This document shows positions 8,303 to 16,309 of a stretch of 56,452 nucleotides of DNA, piece after piece; position 1 is the stretch's first letter, and every line of letters begins with the position of its first letter. The DNA lies in the NCBI GenBank assembly GCA_041657845.1, contig JBBABD010000003.1, positions 1 to 56,452 on the forward strand. The letters run 5' to 3'. Source of the DNA: Parcubacteria group bacterium (GTDB lineage: Bacteria; Patescibacteriota; Minisyncoccia; Moranbacterales; JAKLHP01). The notes under the pieces were generated by a model, which was not told the DNA's origin, did no database searches, and worked only from the letters and a program-made list of their open reading frames with translations. A program made the position numbers and the translations under genes.

Positions 8303-9100
8303 CTATAATAATTTTTTCTTAGCGATATTCTTGAGTTCCTCATTAAACTGCGCGATGGCGGTTTCAATGAGCGGATCGAATTTTTTGTATATTTCTTTTT
8401 CCTTGACGATATTTCCGGCTTCCAGGAGCGAATCGAATGTCCCGGCGTCCATCCATTCCCCTTTTATTTTTTCTACCATCAGCTCCCCCATTTCCAAATA
8501 TTTTCTGTTTATGTCCGTGATTTCTATTTCTCCTCTGCCTGATGGCGCCAGATTCTTGGCGATTTCCACGACGCGCTTATCATAGACATATAATCCGGTT
8601 AGCGCCCAATCACTCACAAATTCTTTCGGTTTTTCTTTGACCTTGATGGCTTTTCCTCTTTCATCAAACTTTACTACGCCGAATCTTTCCGGGTCTGAAA
8701 CTTGCTTGGCAAAAACCTGTCCTCCGGATTTAAAATTCTTTATTGAATCGCTCAAATCATCCTCAAAAATATTATCTCCCAGCACCATTGTGACATTGTC
8801 ATTATCGATAAAATTCTCTCCGACAATAAATGCATCGGCCAAACCTCTCGGAGTTTTTTGGACTTCAAAGAAGATACTTATTCCGTGATTTTTGAAAATA
8901 GACCCGAGGAGATTTAGAAACTGTCCGCTGTGCTCCGGAGCAACGATTATCAGGATTTCTTTTATTCCGGCCTTAATCAAGGTATTGAGCGGATAGAAAA
9001 TCATCTGCTTGTCATAGACCGGCAAAAGCTGTTTTGATGTGGTAGCGGTCAGAGGAAAAAGCCTGGTGGCTGTTCCTCCTGCTAAAATTATTCCTTTCAT
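8303..9100 (-). CDS. rfbA: Glucose-1-phosphate thymidylyltransferase
   Basis: 265 aa. First step of dTDP-L-rhamnose synthesis. The sequence opens KGIILAGGTATRLFPLT, the nucleotidyltransferase signature, then SKQLLPVYDKQMIFYPL, APEHSGQFLNLLG, TMVLGDNIFEDD and GLYVYDKRVVEIA. It is slightly shorter than the 290-aa E. coli form, lacking much of the C-terminal tail, as in other short RmlA-like enzymes. It groups with rfbD, rfbB and the rfbC-like gene downstream to 13.2 kb. Confidence 0.92.
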   Translation of the reverse strand: MKGIILAGGTATRLFPLTATTSKQLLPVYDKQMIFYPLNTLIKAGIKEILIIVAPEHSGQFLNLLGSIFKNHGISIFFEVQKTPRGLADAFIVGENFIDNDNVTMVLGDNIFEDDLSDSIKNFKSGGQVFAKQVSDPERFGVVKFDERGKAIKVKEKPKEFVSDWALTGLYVYDKRVVEIAKNLAPSGRGEIEITDINRKYLEMGELMVEKIKGEWMDAGTFDSLLEAGNIVKEKEIYKKFDPLIETAIAQFNEELKNIAKKKLL

Positions 9101-9141
9101 ATTAAGATATAAAACTATTAATTATTTTAACCATTATTTTT

Positions 9142-9459
9142 TTATCCTGCTATGATTGATGCATAATCGATATAATTTATAGCAAATAAAATTGTTATGG
9201 TTATGAAAATTATAATTCCGATAAATATGGAAATCTTGTATCGTTCTCTTCTGTAGCAATAAATTGAGAATATAAGCGAAAAAAGAGGCGCGCCTACTAT
9301 GCTGCTGGATTTTAAAAAATTAATTAAACTTGAAACTGACAAGCCGGGGTTTAATGTTATTGCTAAAATAATTGCTAGTGCAGGACCGCCTATCAGTGAA
9401 ATAACCGTCGCGTTAAAGCCAATTAATGCAACAGAAAAAATTTTAGAAAAACTTTTCAT
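9142..9459 (-). CDS. Small three-helix membrane protein
   Basis: 105 aa, almost entirely hydrophobic: helices at about residues 8-35, 50-68 and 75-100, with a short basic YRRERYK loop. No family is recognised. It lies 2 nt after rfbD on the same strand, so it is probably translated from the same message. It could be an accessory subunit for surface-polymer export, but that is only context. Confidence 0.5.
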   Translation of the reverse strand: MKSFSKIFSVALIGFNATVISLIGGPALAIILAITLNPGLSVSSLINFLKSSSIVGAPLFSLIFSIYCYRRERYKISIFIGIIIFITITILFAINYIDYASIIAG

Positions 9460-9461
9460 TT

Positions 9462-10403
9462 TTATTTTTTCAAATATTCCCTCAACGCTTCTTGCCAGTT
9501 TCGAAGCGGATTCAGTTTTGTATTAATTAAAGCTGAAATTTCCGGCCTTTTGGCTGGCCTTTTGAGGTCGGAAGAATCTATCGGAATAACCTTGGTTTTG
9601 AGTTTTTTCTGCTGGTATAATTCTAACGCGGCTTCGTGCCAAGTGCAAGCTCCGGAATTAGTGACGTGATAAATTCCAAAAGGTTTTTTGGATTCCAATA
9701 TTTCTTTGGTTTTACGGGCTAAATCCGGTGCATAAGTGAAACAGCTCATTTCTCCATCAACGACTCTGACCTCGTTATTTTTTTTACCGAGTTCCAGCAT
9801 CACGTCAAAAAAACTTCTTTTGGCTCCTTCGGCCTGAGCCGGTTTGCCGAATATTTTTGAAGGACGGATAATATAATAATTTTTGGTATTCTCTTGAACC
9901 TCTTTTTCGCCCATTAATTTCGTTTTTCCGTATTGGTTTATTGGTTTTGGTTTGGAGTTTTCGAAATAACCGATTTGAGGAGCAATCCGCCGGCTGGCGG
10001 ATTTGTGCAATCCGCAATTTCCGCAAGAATGCGTGCAACCCGCCGGCTCTTCGATTTCCGGATCTTTTCCGCTAAAAACATAATCTGTTGAATAATGAAT
10101 TAAAGTCGCTTTCAGTTTTTTGGCGATTTTAGCCAGATATCCGGGAGCCAGTCCGTTTATTTTTTTGGCTAGTTCAAATTCCTTTTTGCTTTTCTCGCAT
10201 TTATCGACTGCGTTATAGGCGGCGGAGTTAATGATAATTTCCGGATTGATTACTTTGATTTTTTTGTTAACTGCGACTTCATTGGTAATATCCAAATCTT
10301 CCTTGTCCCAAGCGATGACTTTGTAATTTTTATCATCTTTAAAAATAGAAACTAATTCCTGTCCCAACATTCCTTTAGCACCGATGATAAGTATTTTTTT
10401 CAT
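9462..10403 (-). CDS. rfbD: dTDP-4-dehydrorhamnose reductase with a Cys-rich insertion
   Basis: About 313 aa starting at KKILIIGAKGMLGQ, the Rossmann loop. The upstream in-frame ATG (10415) lies inside a repeat and is less likely. Catalytic Ser-Thr-Asp-Tyr-Val-Phe and NQYGKTKLMGEKEV (Tyr-x-x-x-Lys) are present, as is IIRPSKIFG. It reduces dTDP-4-dehydrorhamnose to dTDP-L-rhamnose. Between the STDYVF motif and the Tyr-Lys pair sits an extra segment of about 27 residues with CTHSCGNCGLHKSASRR. In DNA it matches a palindrome-rich stretch (9960-10045), so it looks like a repeat captured in the reading frame. Family call firm; effect on activity unknown. Confidence 0.88.
   Translation of the reverse strand: MKKILIIGAKGMLGQELVSIFKDDKNYKVIAWDKEDLDITNEVAVNKKIKVINPEIIINSAAYNAVDKCEKSKKEFELAKKINGLAPGYLAKIAKKLKATLIHYSTDYVFSGKDPEIEEPAGCTHSCGNCGLHKSASRRIAPQIGYFENSKPKPINQYGKTKLMGEKEVQENTKNYYIIRPSKIFGKPAQAEGAKRSFFDVMLELGKKNNEVRVVDGEMSCFTYAPDLARKTKEILESKKPFGIYHVTNSGACTWHEAALELYQQKKLKTKVIPIDSSDLKRPAKRPEISALINTKLNPLRNWQEALREYLKK
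9975..10045. repeat. Palindromic GC-rich mini-element inside rfbD
   Basis: AATCCGCC (9984-9991) pairs with GGCGGATT (9996-10003) around a GGCT loop. Degenerate copies of GCAATCCGC follow at about 10007 and GCAACCCGCCGGCT near 10035. It is far GC-richer than the rest of the gene and encodes the Cys-rich insertion. Confidence 0.65.
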
Positions 10404-10416
10404 AACTGTCCGCATA

Positions 10417-10494
10417 TGTCATTCCTGCGAAAGCAGGAATCTACACTTCCGAAAAATCGCTAGCGTAGATTCCGCATCAAGTGCGGAATGACAT
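10417..10494. repeat. Intergenic palindromic element, TGTCAT...ATGACA family
   Basis: It starts TGTCATTCCTGCGAAAGCAGG and ends GCACTT-type hairpin plus GGAATGACA. By eye it is the reverse complement of the element at 18744-18819 with a few differences, so the same unit exists in both orientations. Confidence 0.8.
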
Positions 10495-10499
10495 GAAAA

Positions 10500-11186
10500 C
10501 TAAGAATTTATAATTTTTTCCAAATATTCTTTGACTTTCAATTGCTCCTCAAAAGAATTTTCCAGCTCGATGCTGATGATGTCCGGGAGATATTTCAGGT
10601 ATTTTTTTATATAATCAAATTCTTTTATTTTTTTAAAATTATGCGAATCATAGGTGCTCCATTCTGGCCATTTTACTAAGCTGTCTGTTATTGCGGAAAT
10701 ATGGCAACAACCTATTGGATATTTTTTGGCTAATTCTTCAAAATTTTCGTATCCATCCCAATTTGTCAGTTTTCCATTTTCCCAATGAGAAAAATCAATA
10801 CATAAACCGCCAAACATTTCTATTTCTTTTTCATCCGGGATAAAATGAACATTTTCTATGTAAATTTTTTTGTAATATTTGGAAAAATCTATATTTTCAA
10901 TAAGCGGAAATTCCTTGAGCGAATGGATGTTAAAAACTTTTGTTCCGTATTTTTCCGCCAAATAATCAAATTCTTCTGTGTCCATATCGGTTCTGGCATG
11001 AACATGCGGAATTGATATCTGAATCTTTTCTAATTCTCTGTAAATTGTCTTTCGCTTGTCTTTTTTTAGCGGACCTAAAAATAAAGCTACCTCCCGAATA
11101 TTAAATTTTTTTATTTCTTCTATTTTATTTCTCCAATCTGATCCTGGGGTCGTCGTCAGTCCCAATAAAATTTTCTTTTCAAGCAT
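10500..11186 (-). CDS. TIM-barrel sugar-phosphate isomerase/epimerase-like protein
   Basis: 228 aa. The spacing of beta-strand ends suits an AP-endonuclease-2/xylose-isomerase-like barrel: ILLGLTTTPGSDW, ISIPHVHARTDM, KVFNIHSL, IYIENVHFIPDEK, GLCIDFSHWE, CCHISAITDS, ISIELEN. The His, Asp and Glu at these positions are plausible metal ligands. The substrate cannot be told; position inside the rhamnose block suggests a sugar. A 26-bp palindrome lies just upstream of the start. Confidence 0.6.
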   Translation of the reverse strand: MLEKKILLGLTTTPGSDWRNKIEEIKKFNIREVALFLGPLKKDKRKTIYRELEKIQISIPHVHARTDMDTEEFDYLAEKYGTKVFNIHSLKEFPLIENIDFSKYYKKIYIENVHFIPDEKEIEMFGGLCIDFSHWENGKLTNWDGYENFEELAKKYPIGCCHISAITDSLVKWPEWSTYDSHNFKKIKEFDYIKKYLKYLPDIISIELENSFEEQLKVKEYLEKIINS

Positions 11187-11195
11187 AATATTTTT

Positions 11196-11221
11196 TATTC
11201 AGTATACTAGTATACTGAATA
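11196..11221. promoter_or_regulatory. Perfect 26-bp palindrome, candidate operator
   Basis: TATTCAGTATAC, a central TA, then GTATACTGAATA: each half is the exact reverse complement of the other. It lies in the 81-bp gap between rfbB and the barrel protein, 10 bp from the latter's start. It could bind a dimeric regulator or form a cruciform. Confidence 0.6.
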
Positions 11222-11267
11222 GTCATTATCTATTTGAATAGTTCTGTTCGTAATATTTCTGATAATC

Positions 11268-12314
11268 TTATTTCTTAATTTTTTCGTAATTTTCTACGAA
11301 TCCTTTCCCGAGAAGCGGTCGCCACCACTTTTCATTATCTTTATACCATTTGACTATTTCGTCCATTCCTTTTTCAAAATTAATTTCTGGTTCCCATCCA
11401 AGTTCCTTTTTTATTTTATCAGTATCAAGCAAATACCTCCTGTCGTGTCCTGGTCTATCTTCGATATAAGTTTTTAGAGTTTCTGGCTTATCGAGTCTTT
11501 TTAATACAGCTTCGGCTATTTCTTCAACGCTTTTTTCCATTCCGCTTCCAATATTATATGCTTCCCCCACTTTCCCTTTGTGAATTATTAAATCAATAGC
11601 TCGACAATGATCATCCGTATGGAGCCATTCTCTCTTATTTTGGCTACTCCTGAATAACGGAATTTCTTTATTGTCGATTAAGTTTGTAATAAATCTAGGA
11701 ATGACTTTTTCCGGAAATTGGTAGGGACCAAAATTATTTGAACAATGACTAATTGTCACAGGTAGCTTGAATGTGTGAAAATACGCCATCACCTCGTGAT
11801 TAGCTCCTGCTTTTGATGAATTATACGGTGTTTTTGGCAAATATGGGTCATCTTCCTTGAATGCTCTATTCTCATCCAGATCCAAGTCCCCAAAAACTTC
11901 ACAAGTTGAAATGTGATGGAATCTTTTAATTCCCGCTTCCTTTGCAGCTTCCAGAAGCATTTGAGTTCCAAGTACGTTTGTTTTGACAAAAATATCAGGT
12001 TCAACCATAGCTCGTCCATTATGAGATTCAGCGGCAAAATTGACTATTACATCAATTTTTTCATCTTTAAGCAGCTTTTTGTTATTTTCCAGATCCCCAA
12101 TATCTCCTTTGACAAATTTATACCTCGAATCATTTTCCACATCTTTCAAGTTTTCTAAATTTCCGGCATAGGTCAAAGCGTCCAGATTAACGATTTGGTA
12201 ATCCGGATATTTTTTAAGAATGTAATGGATAAAATTGGAACCGATAAATCCAGCTCCACCGGTGACTAGGATTGAGAGTTGAGAGTTGAGAGTTGAGAGC
12301 TGAGGATTTTCCAT
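11268..12314 (-). CDS. rfbB: dTDP-glucose 4,6-dehydratase
   Basis: 348 aa. Second step of dTDP-rhamnose synthesis, an extended short-chain dehydrogenase. It shows ILVTGGAGFIGSNFIHYIL, VNFAAESHNGRAM, HISTCEVFGDLD, TPYNSSKAGANHEV (Tyr-x-x-x-Lys) and REWLHTDDHCRAIDLI. RmlB enzymes usually begin two or three residues before the first strand. Here ATG is followed by an extra NPQLSTLNSQLS segment coded by four perfect 7-bp repeats. The ATG starts right after the stop of the four-helix gene. Confidence 0.93.
   Translation of the reverse strand: MENPQLSTLNSQLSILVTGGAGFIGSNFIHYILKKYPDYQIVNLDALTYAGNLENLKDVENDSRYKFVKGDIGDLENNKKLLKDEKIDVIVNFAAESHNGRAMVEPDIFVKTNVLGTQMLLEAAKEAGIKRFHHISTCEVFGDLDLDENRAFKEDDPYLPKTPYNSSKAGANHEVMAYFHTFKLPVTISHCSNNFGPYQFPEKVIPRFITNLIDNKEIPLFRSSQNKREWLHTDDHCRAIDLIIHKGKVGEAYNIGSGMEKSVEEIAEAVLKRLDKPETLKTYIEDRPGHDRRYLLDTDKIKKELGWEPEINFEKGMDEIVKWYKDNEKWWRPLLGKGFVENYEKIKK
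12272..12299. repeat. Four perfect heptamer repeats at the 5' end of rfbB
   Basis: TTGAGAG four times in tandem on the plus strand (CTCTCAA in the coding sense), between the rfbB start codon and the conserved Rossmann strand. Seven is not a multiple of three, so gain or loss of one unit would shift the frame. Confidence 0.85.
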
Positions 12315-12315
12315 A

Positions 12316-12669
12316 TTATTGTTCGTTATATTTTATTAAGCCACTTAGCATTTTTGATATTTCTTCGCTCATTGAATATAATTTTTTATAATCTTCGTTG
12401 GATATATATTTTTGCATCAATGCGATATCTAGCAAACCGATTACTTCATAAATTGATCCTTTTGCGATATTGTAAAAATTTCTAGATTCTCTGTTGCTCA
12501 ATCTTCCGCTTCCTTCTGCGATGTTAGCTGTAATTGAAATAGCTGCTCTAATTATTTGACTTATCAAAGAAAATTTTAAATGACTAGGAATTTTATCAGT
12601 CAAAATAAAAATATCTTTAACAAAGATTAACGACTTTTTGTAAACTTCTAATCTTTCAAATTTGTACAT
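12316..12669 (-). CDS. Four-helix-bundle protein (23S rRNA intervening-sequence family)
   Basis: 117 aa with the standard S23-family pattern: FERLEVYKKSLIFVKDIF, then LKFSLISQIIRAAISITANIAEGSGR, followed by NFYNIAKGSIYEVIGLLDIA. The family was first found inside 23S rRNA insertions and occurs widely as a free gene of unknown function, often scattered near repeats. It separates the rfbC-like gene from rfbB and its stop abuts the rfbB ATG, which suggests insertion into an existing operon. No rRNA is nearby. Confidence 0.85.
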   Translation of the reverse strand: MYKFERLEVYKKSLIFVKDIFILTDKIPSHLKFSLISQIIRAAISITANIAEGSGRLSNRESRNFYNIAKGSIYEVIGLLDIALMQKYISNEDYKKLYSMSEEISKMLSGLIKYNEQ

Positions 12670-12717
12670 GTTGAGAATTAGGCTAAAATAAATTTTCTCA
12701 AATCTCTATCTCAAATC

Positions 12718-13167
12718 TCATATCTTAAATGGTGAATTTTCATCTTTTTCCCATCTGATTTCATCCACTTCTTCTTTCTTTTTTTCTCCTTTGTACAATT
12801 TATCCGGCAGGTTGATGCAGAAAGCATCTGCTTCTGATACGCATTGGTAGCCATGGACGACCCCAGGCGGCACAATTACCATGGTCGGATTATTTTCTCC
12901 AACCTCTATTTTCAAATATTCTCCTTTAGTTTCACTTCCTTCGCGATTATCCCACAAATGCAACTCAAAATTTCCCGGACCCACAAAAACAAAGCAATCT
13001 GATTGGAATTTATGCTCGTGCGGTCCGCGAATGACGCCATTTTTGGTGGCGCTGACATATCCCATTACCGGCTGATAATTCAGTTCATCGTTTCGATAAA
13101 TTTCCGCCAGCCAGCCTCGCTCGTCATCGTATTTTTCTAATTTTTTGATTGTTATATTTTTGATCAT
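12718..13167 (-). CDS. rfbC: dTDP-4-dehydrorhamnose 3,5-epimerase family cupin
   Basis: 149 aa, a short RmlC-like cupin. KYDDERGWLAEIYR is the typical start; GVIRGPHEHKFQSDCFVFVGPGNFELHLWD carries the active-site His region; IVPPGVVHGYQCVSEAD is the second cupin motif. Full RmlC is about 180 aa, so this belongs to the shorter sugar-epimerase/WxcM-like branch. As the only candidate between rfbA, rfbB and rfbD it probably supplies the epimerase step. Symbol given by role, with some doubt. Confidence 0.78.
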   Translation of the reverse strand: MIKNITIKKLEKYDDERGWLAEIYRNDELNYQPVMGYVSATKNGVIRGPHEHKFQSDCFVFVGPGNFELHLWDNREGSETKGEYLKIEVGENNPTMVIVPPGVVHGYQCVSEADAFCINLPDKLYKGEKKKEEVDEIRWEKDENSPFKI

Positions 13168-13175
13168 AATAAAAA

Positions 13176-13206
13176 AATATCATTACTTATATACAGTAAT
13201 GATATT
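13176..13206 (-). terminator. AT-rich terminator after the Wzz-like gene
   Basis: AATATCATTACT (13176-13187) pairs with AGTAATGATATT (13195-13206): 12 bp with a 7-nt loop, followed on the minus strand by a T-run. Confidence 0.75.
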
Positions 13207-13230
13207 ATAATTTGGCTAAAAAGGCAAAAT

Positions 13231-14250
13231 TTATAATTCCCCTCTCAAAAGCTGGTTCAGTCTTTTCTTGAGTTCTTCTTTGGTCGGTTCGCGGTGGAAA
13301 TCGATAGGTTCGGCGAGTTTTTCGGTAGAGGCTTCTATAGAAGCTTCTACTGGTGTTTCTTTTACCGGCTCTTTTATTTCTTTTGTTTTTTCGGTTATTG
13401 CTCCTTTGATTATGTTATTTCTGAAATAATCTTCGTCTATGAAAGGCAGGTTTTCCGGAGCGGAAGATTTTTTTGTCGGGATTTGAACCGCAGGTTTTTT
13501 TATCTCATCCTTTTCCGGTTTTTTTTCAATTATTATGGTTTCTTTTTTCTTGATTTCATATTCAGGCTTAGGCTCATATTTTTTCTCGAAAACGGATTTT
13601 TCGAAACTAATTTCAGATATTGTTTTTTTTCTCAAGAAATAGCGGAAAATAGTTGAAAAAATTAGGCTAATAATCAAAGAAATTGCCGTTCCGATTGTTA
13701 AGCTTAAAATAGCCAATGCAAACAAATTTCCCGAAGAAGTTTTAACGGTCAAAGCGTCGACTATTCTAATGTCAGCATCATTCTTGATGTCATAATAAAA
13801 GCTGGCGACATTTAAAAGCGTGGAAACAGTTGCCTTGGAAACAGTTTCCGCCTCTTTCGCATCATTTCCTTTGGCGGAAATTTTGATTATTGAGCTTTTC
13901 CCTTCTCTTTTTACTTTGATAGTCTCATTCCAAAGCTTTGTTCTTTTATCATCGGAAAGTCCGGCATATTTATCCGTTATATTCCCGTTATCTCTTACAA
14001 GCTTGTTATAGAAGGATAATTTTGTCGGTAAAATTTTCAAGTTTTCAATTATGTGTTCGGAATCCAAAGCGGCCTTTTCGCTCTTGGGAATGAAAATTAT
14101 GGAAATCTCCGAGCGGTATTTTCCGGCAAAATTAGACAGAAGAAAGAAAGCAATTCCGGAGAAAATCAGAGCGAAAAAAATCACGCCAAAAGCGCTAATT
14201 TGATAATTAGCTTTTTTGAAATTATTTTTTCCGGACTTGAAATTAAACAT
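13231..14250 (-). CDS. Wzz-like polysaccharide chain-length protein with long cytoplasmic tail
   Basis: 339 aa. Membrane helices at about residues 20-42 and 178-205 enclose a Wzz-type periplasmic/extracellular region (RSEISIIFIPKSEKAALDS through VKTSSGNLFALAILSL). About 130 charged residues follow with KKKETIIIEKKPEKDEIKK and Pro/Glu-rich stretches. No BY-kinase motif is present in the tail. Its reading frame overlaps the upstream GT4 stop by 8 nt. The paralogue at 15458-16147 shares AGLSDxxRxxxWN in the middle of the domain. Confidence 0.7.
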   Translation of the reverse strand: MFNFKSGKNNFKKANYQISAFGVIFFALIFSGIAFFLLSNFAGKYRSEISIIFIPKSEKAALDSEHIIENLKILPTKLSFYNKLVRDNGNITDKYAGLSDDKRTKLWNETIKVKREGKSSIIKISAKGNDAKEAETVSKATVSTLLNVASFYYDIKNDADIRIVDALTVKTSSGNLFALAILSLTIGTAISLIISLIFSTIFRYFLRKKTISEISFEKSVFEKKYEPKPEYEIKKKETIIIEKKPEKDEIKKPAVQIPTKKSSAPENLPFIDEDYFRNNIIKGAITEKTKEIKEPVKETPVEASIEASTEKLAEPIDFHREPTKEELKKRLNQLLRGEL

Positions 14251-15397
14251 AAGATTTGTTTTCTGCCTGAATCTTTCTGGGCAGCAATTTATTTGGCATT
14301 TTTTGGTTTAATTCATATATTCTCAAAATTTTTCTGGATATTTCATTCCAACTATATTCTTTTTTTATTCTTTCTCGGGCATTTTTACCAATTCTTTCGA
14401 CTTCTTCCGGCTTATTGAGAAGATAAGCCAGCTTTTCTTCGAGATCCTCCTCGCTTCTTGAATGAAATGAAATTCCTGATTTTCCGATAGTTTCCAAATT
14501 TTCCTGGTCATCGCTTACCAGTGGAGCTAATCCATAGCTCATTGCTTCCAATAGGTATGAAGAAGAATTTTTCGGTTTGAACGGCTGGACGAAAAGATAA
14601 GCGTGGGAAAAAAGCTGCTGGAGACTTGATCGGCTGTGGTTTCCGGTAAGGATTATATTTTCCGTTCCATTAGCTGAATTTCTGATATTATTTTTGCTTT
14701 CGTTTTCCAAAAGAGCGTCTTCTATGACAACCAATTTGAAATTGTTGGGAAGCTTGTTGGTTCCTTCCAATTTTTTGAAAGCTTCAATGAGATAGTTTGC
14801 TCCTCTTTCTCCGGAAATCCCGGTTGCCGAGAGAATATATTTTTTCTCTTTGAGGTTCCATCTTTCAAGAACTTTCGCGCAAGGATTATATTTAATTTCT
14901 GCGCCATCCGGAATATAGAGCGCTTTAGTTTTATATTTGTTAAAAACATAGCTTCTTAGGGATTTCTTGAGGACAATTGTCGCATCCGGAATAGTGCAAG
15001 TTATTTTTTCTCCAAATTTTAAATATTTTTTAGCCAGTCTTCCCCATTTTTTGTCAATGTAATTTCGATAGTGAAAAGTCGAAATAATAGTCGTTTTTCT
15101 TTTCAGAAATTTTGGAATGAAACACAGTGAAGCTGATCCGATTGATTGGTAATGAATAATATCATATCTTTTAAAAAGCGTGTGGATGGTGGCCAAGAAA
15201 GAATAGCTGATACTCGGAATATGAACAAGATTCACGCTCTCGTATTTTTTTAGTTCTTTTACGGTATAATTATTGCGGACATAAACAAAAACACTATGCC
15301 CCATTTCGGCGAGTTTTATTGCCAATTCCTCAACGTGTTTTTCGAGGCCTCCGGAAACAGCCGGTATTCCCTTTTGTCCGATAAATGCTATCTTCAT
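14243..15397 (-). CDS. Glycosyltransferase family 4
   Basis: 384 aa starting KIAFIGQKGIPAVSGGLEKH, the GT4 donor-fold opening of RfaB/Cps-like enzymes. Central ILSATGISGERGANYLIEAF and the C-terminal SSYLLEAMSYGLAPLVSDDQ carry the nucleotide-sugar binding Glu. The longer frame to 15457 adds 20 unlikely residues and would cover the promoter. It sits between two Wzz-like genes. The sugar cannot be told. Confidence 0.88.
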   Translation of the reverse strand: MKIAFIGQKGIPAVSGGLEKHVEELAIKLAEMGHSVFVYVRNNYTVKELKKYESVNLVHIPSISYSFLATIHTLFKRYDIIHYQSIGSASLCFIPKFLKRKTTIISTFHYRNYIDKKWGRLAKKYLKFGEKITCTIPDATIVLKKSLRSYVFNKYKTKALYIPDGAEIKYNPCAKVLERWNLKEKKYILSATGISGERGANYLIEAFKKLEGTNKLPNNFKLVVIEDALLENESKNNIRNSANGTENIILTGNHSRSSLQQLFSHAYLFVQPFKPKNSSSYLLEAMSYGLAPLVSDDQENLETIGKSGISFHSRSEEDLEEKLAYLLNKPEEVERIGKNARERIKKEYSWNEISRKILRIYELNQKMPNKLLPRKIQAENKSYV

Positions 15398-15428
15398 GAT
15401 GTGTCTGCTTGTATTAACGCAACATATT

Positions 15429-15457
15429 ACAGTACCAATAAGGATGCTTTTTGTCAA
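15429..15457 (-). promoter_or_regulatory. Promoter upstream of the GT4 gene
   Basis: TTGACA (15457-15452 on the minus strand), 17-nt spacer, TACTGT (15434-15429). About 30 nt lie between the -10 and the ATG at 15397. Confidence 0.6.
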
Positions 15458-16147
15458 TTATATTCTGCCTTCCAGCAGTTCGTTTAGTTTTTCTTTTGCT
15501 TTTTCCGGGTTTAACTTATTTGAAGATCTTTCTTGTTTTTTCGATAACTTGAGTATTTTTTTTCCCGCCTTTTTTCCTCCAAACAGATCTGAAATAAAGT
15601 AGGAAAAATAAACAGAGAAAAAAGCGACAATAAAACTTACTGCCAAAAGAATCCCGTAGTTATATTTTTTGCTTTGGCCGGTGATTGGTCCGTCAATAAT
15701 TTTTGCGGAGATACTGTTATCGCCGTCATAATATTTTTTTATTTCCCAGGATAATTCAGAAGACGAAGCTCTCAATAATTCTTCTGTTTCAGATTGGTTT
15801 TTTCCTGTGACGCTTAATCTGATGGCATTGCTATTAGCCAGTCTTTTTGGCTGAACGACAGAATTCCAATAATTTTTTCTATCGTAATCGGATAAGCCGG
15901 CAGACTGGTCTTTTATCTCCGGATTGAATTTCAATATGTTATTATAAAAAACTAAAGTCTTTGAAATTTGTATTACATTTTCGATTGTCTGGGAAATATT
16001 TTTTTCGATTTGGGGATTTTCAGATGAGAGCAAAATATCCGTTTCAGATTTGTAAACATCGCCAATATGAAACATCGCCGCAAAAATAATAGCGGTGGCA
16101 AGAATGGAAATAATCCAATATGATTTTGAGCTAAAAATGGCTTTCAT
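15458..16147 (-). CDS. Wzz-like chain-length determinant
   Basis: 229 aa. Helices at about residues 9-28 and 165-190 flank an external region beginning KSETDILLSSENPQ and containing AGLSDYDRKNYWNSV, the block shared with the 13231-14250 protein. A short basic cytoplasmic tail ends KEKLNELLEGRI, which also resembles the end of that paralogue (LKKRLNQLLRGEL). The pair probably arose by duplication around the GT4 gene. It is driven by a perfect promoter at 16180-16208. Confidence 0.72.
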   Translation of the reverse strand: MKAIFSSKSYWIISILATAIIFAAMFHIGDVYKSETDILLSSENPQIEKNISQTIENVIQISKTLVFYNNILKFNPEIKDQSAGLSDYDRKNYWNSVVQPKRLANSNAIRLSVTGKNQSETEELLRASSSELSWEIKKYYDGDNSISAKIIDGPITGQSKKYNYGILLAVSFIVAFFSVYFSYFISDLFGGKKAGKKILKLSKKQERSSNKLNPEKAKEKLNELLEGRI

Positions 16148-16179
16148 GGGCTTATACGTATCTTATTTTATGACCTTTG

Positions 16180-16208
16180 ATTATACTTCTACTTGAAAGT
16201 TTTGTCAA
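16180..16208 (-). promoter_or_regulatory. Consensus promoter of the Wzz/GT4 unit
   Basis: TTGACA (16208-16203), exactly 17 nt, TATAAT (16185-16180) on the minus strand. Both hexamers are perfect. Confidence 0.85.
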
Positions 16209-16221
16209 TAGCTTTTGGGTA

Positions 16222-16250
16222 TAAAAAAAGCCTTTTTTAAAGGTTTTTTA
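16222..16250 (-). terminator. Terminator after the deacetylase/ConA-like unit
   Basis: CCTTT (16231-16235) and AAAGG (16239-16243) pair, flanked by A and T runs. It lies between the gene ending at 16310 and the promoter at 16208. Confidence 0.65.
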
Positions 16251-16309
16251 ATAAAAAATTTGGAAAGGAAAAGGATTAAGCTTCCCTTTTTGCTACTTCT
16301 AGCCACAAA

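Noticed and set aside
14243..15457. Longer GT4 start at 15457
   Set aside because: It adds 20 residues before the MKIAFIG opening and would bury the promoter at 15429-15457.
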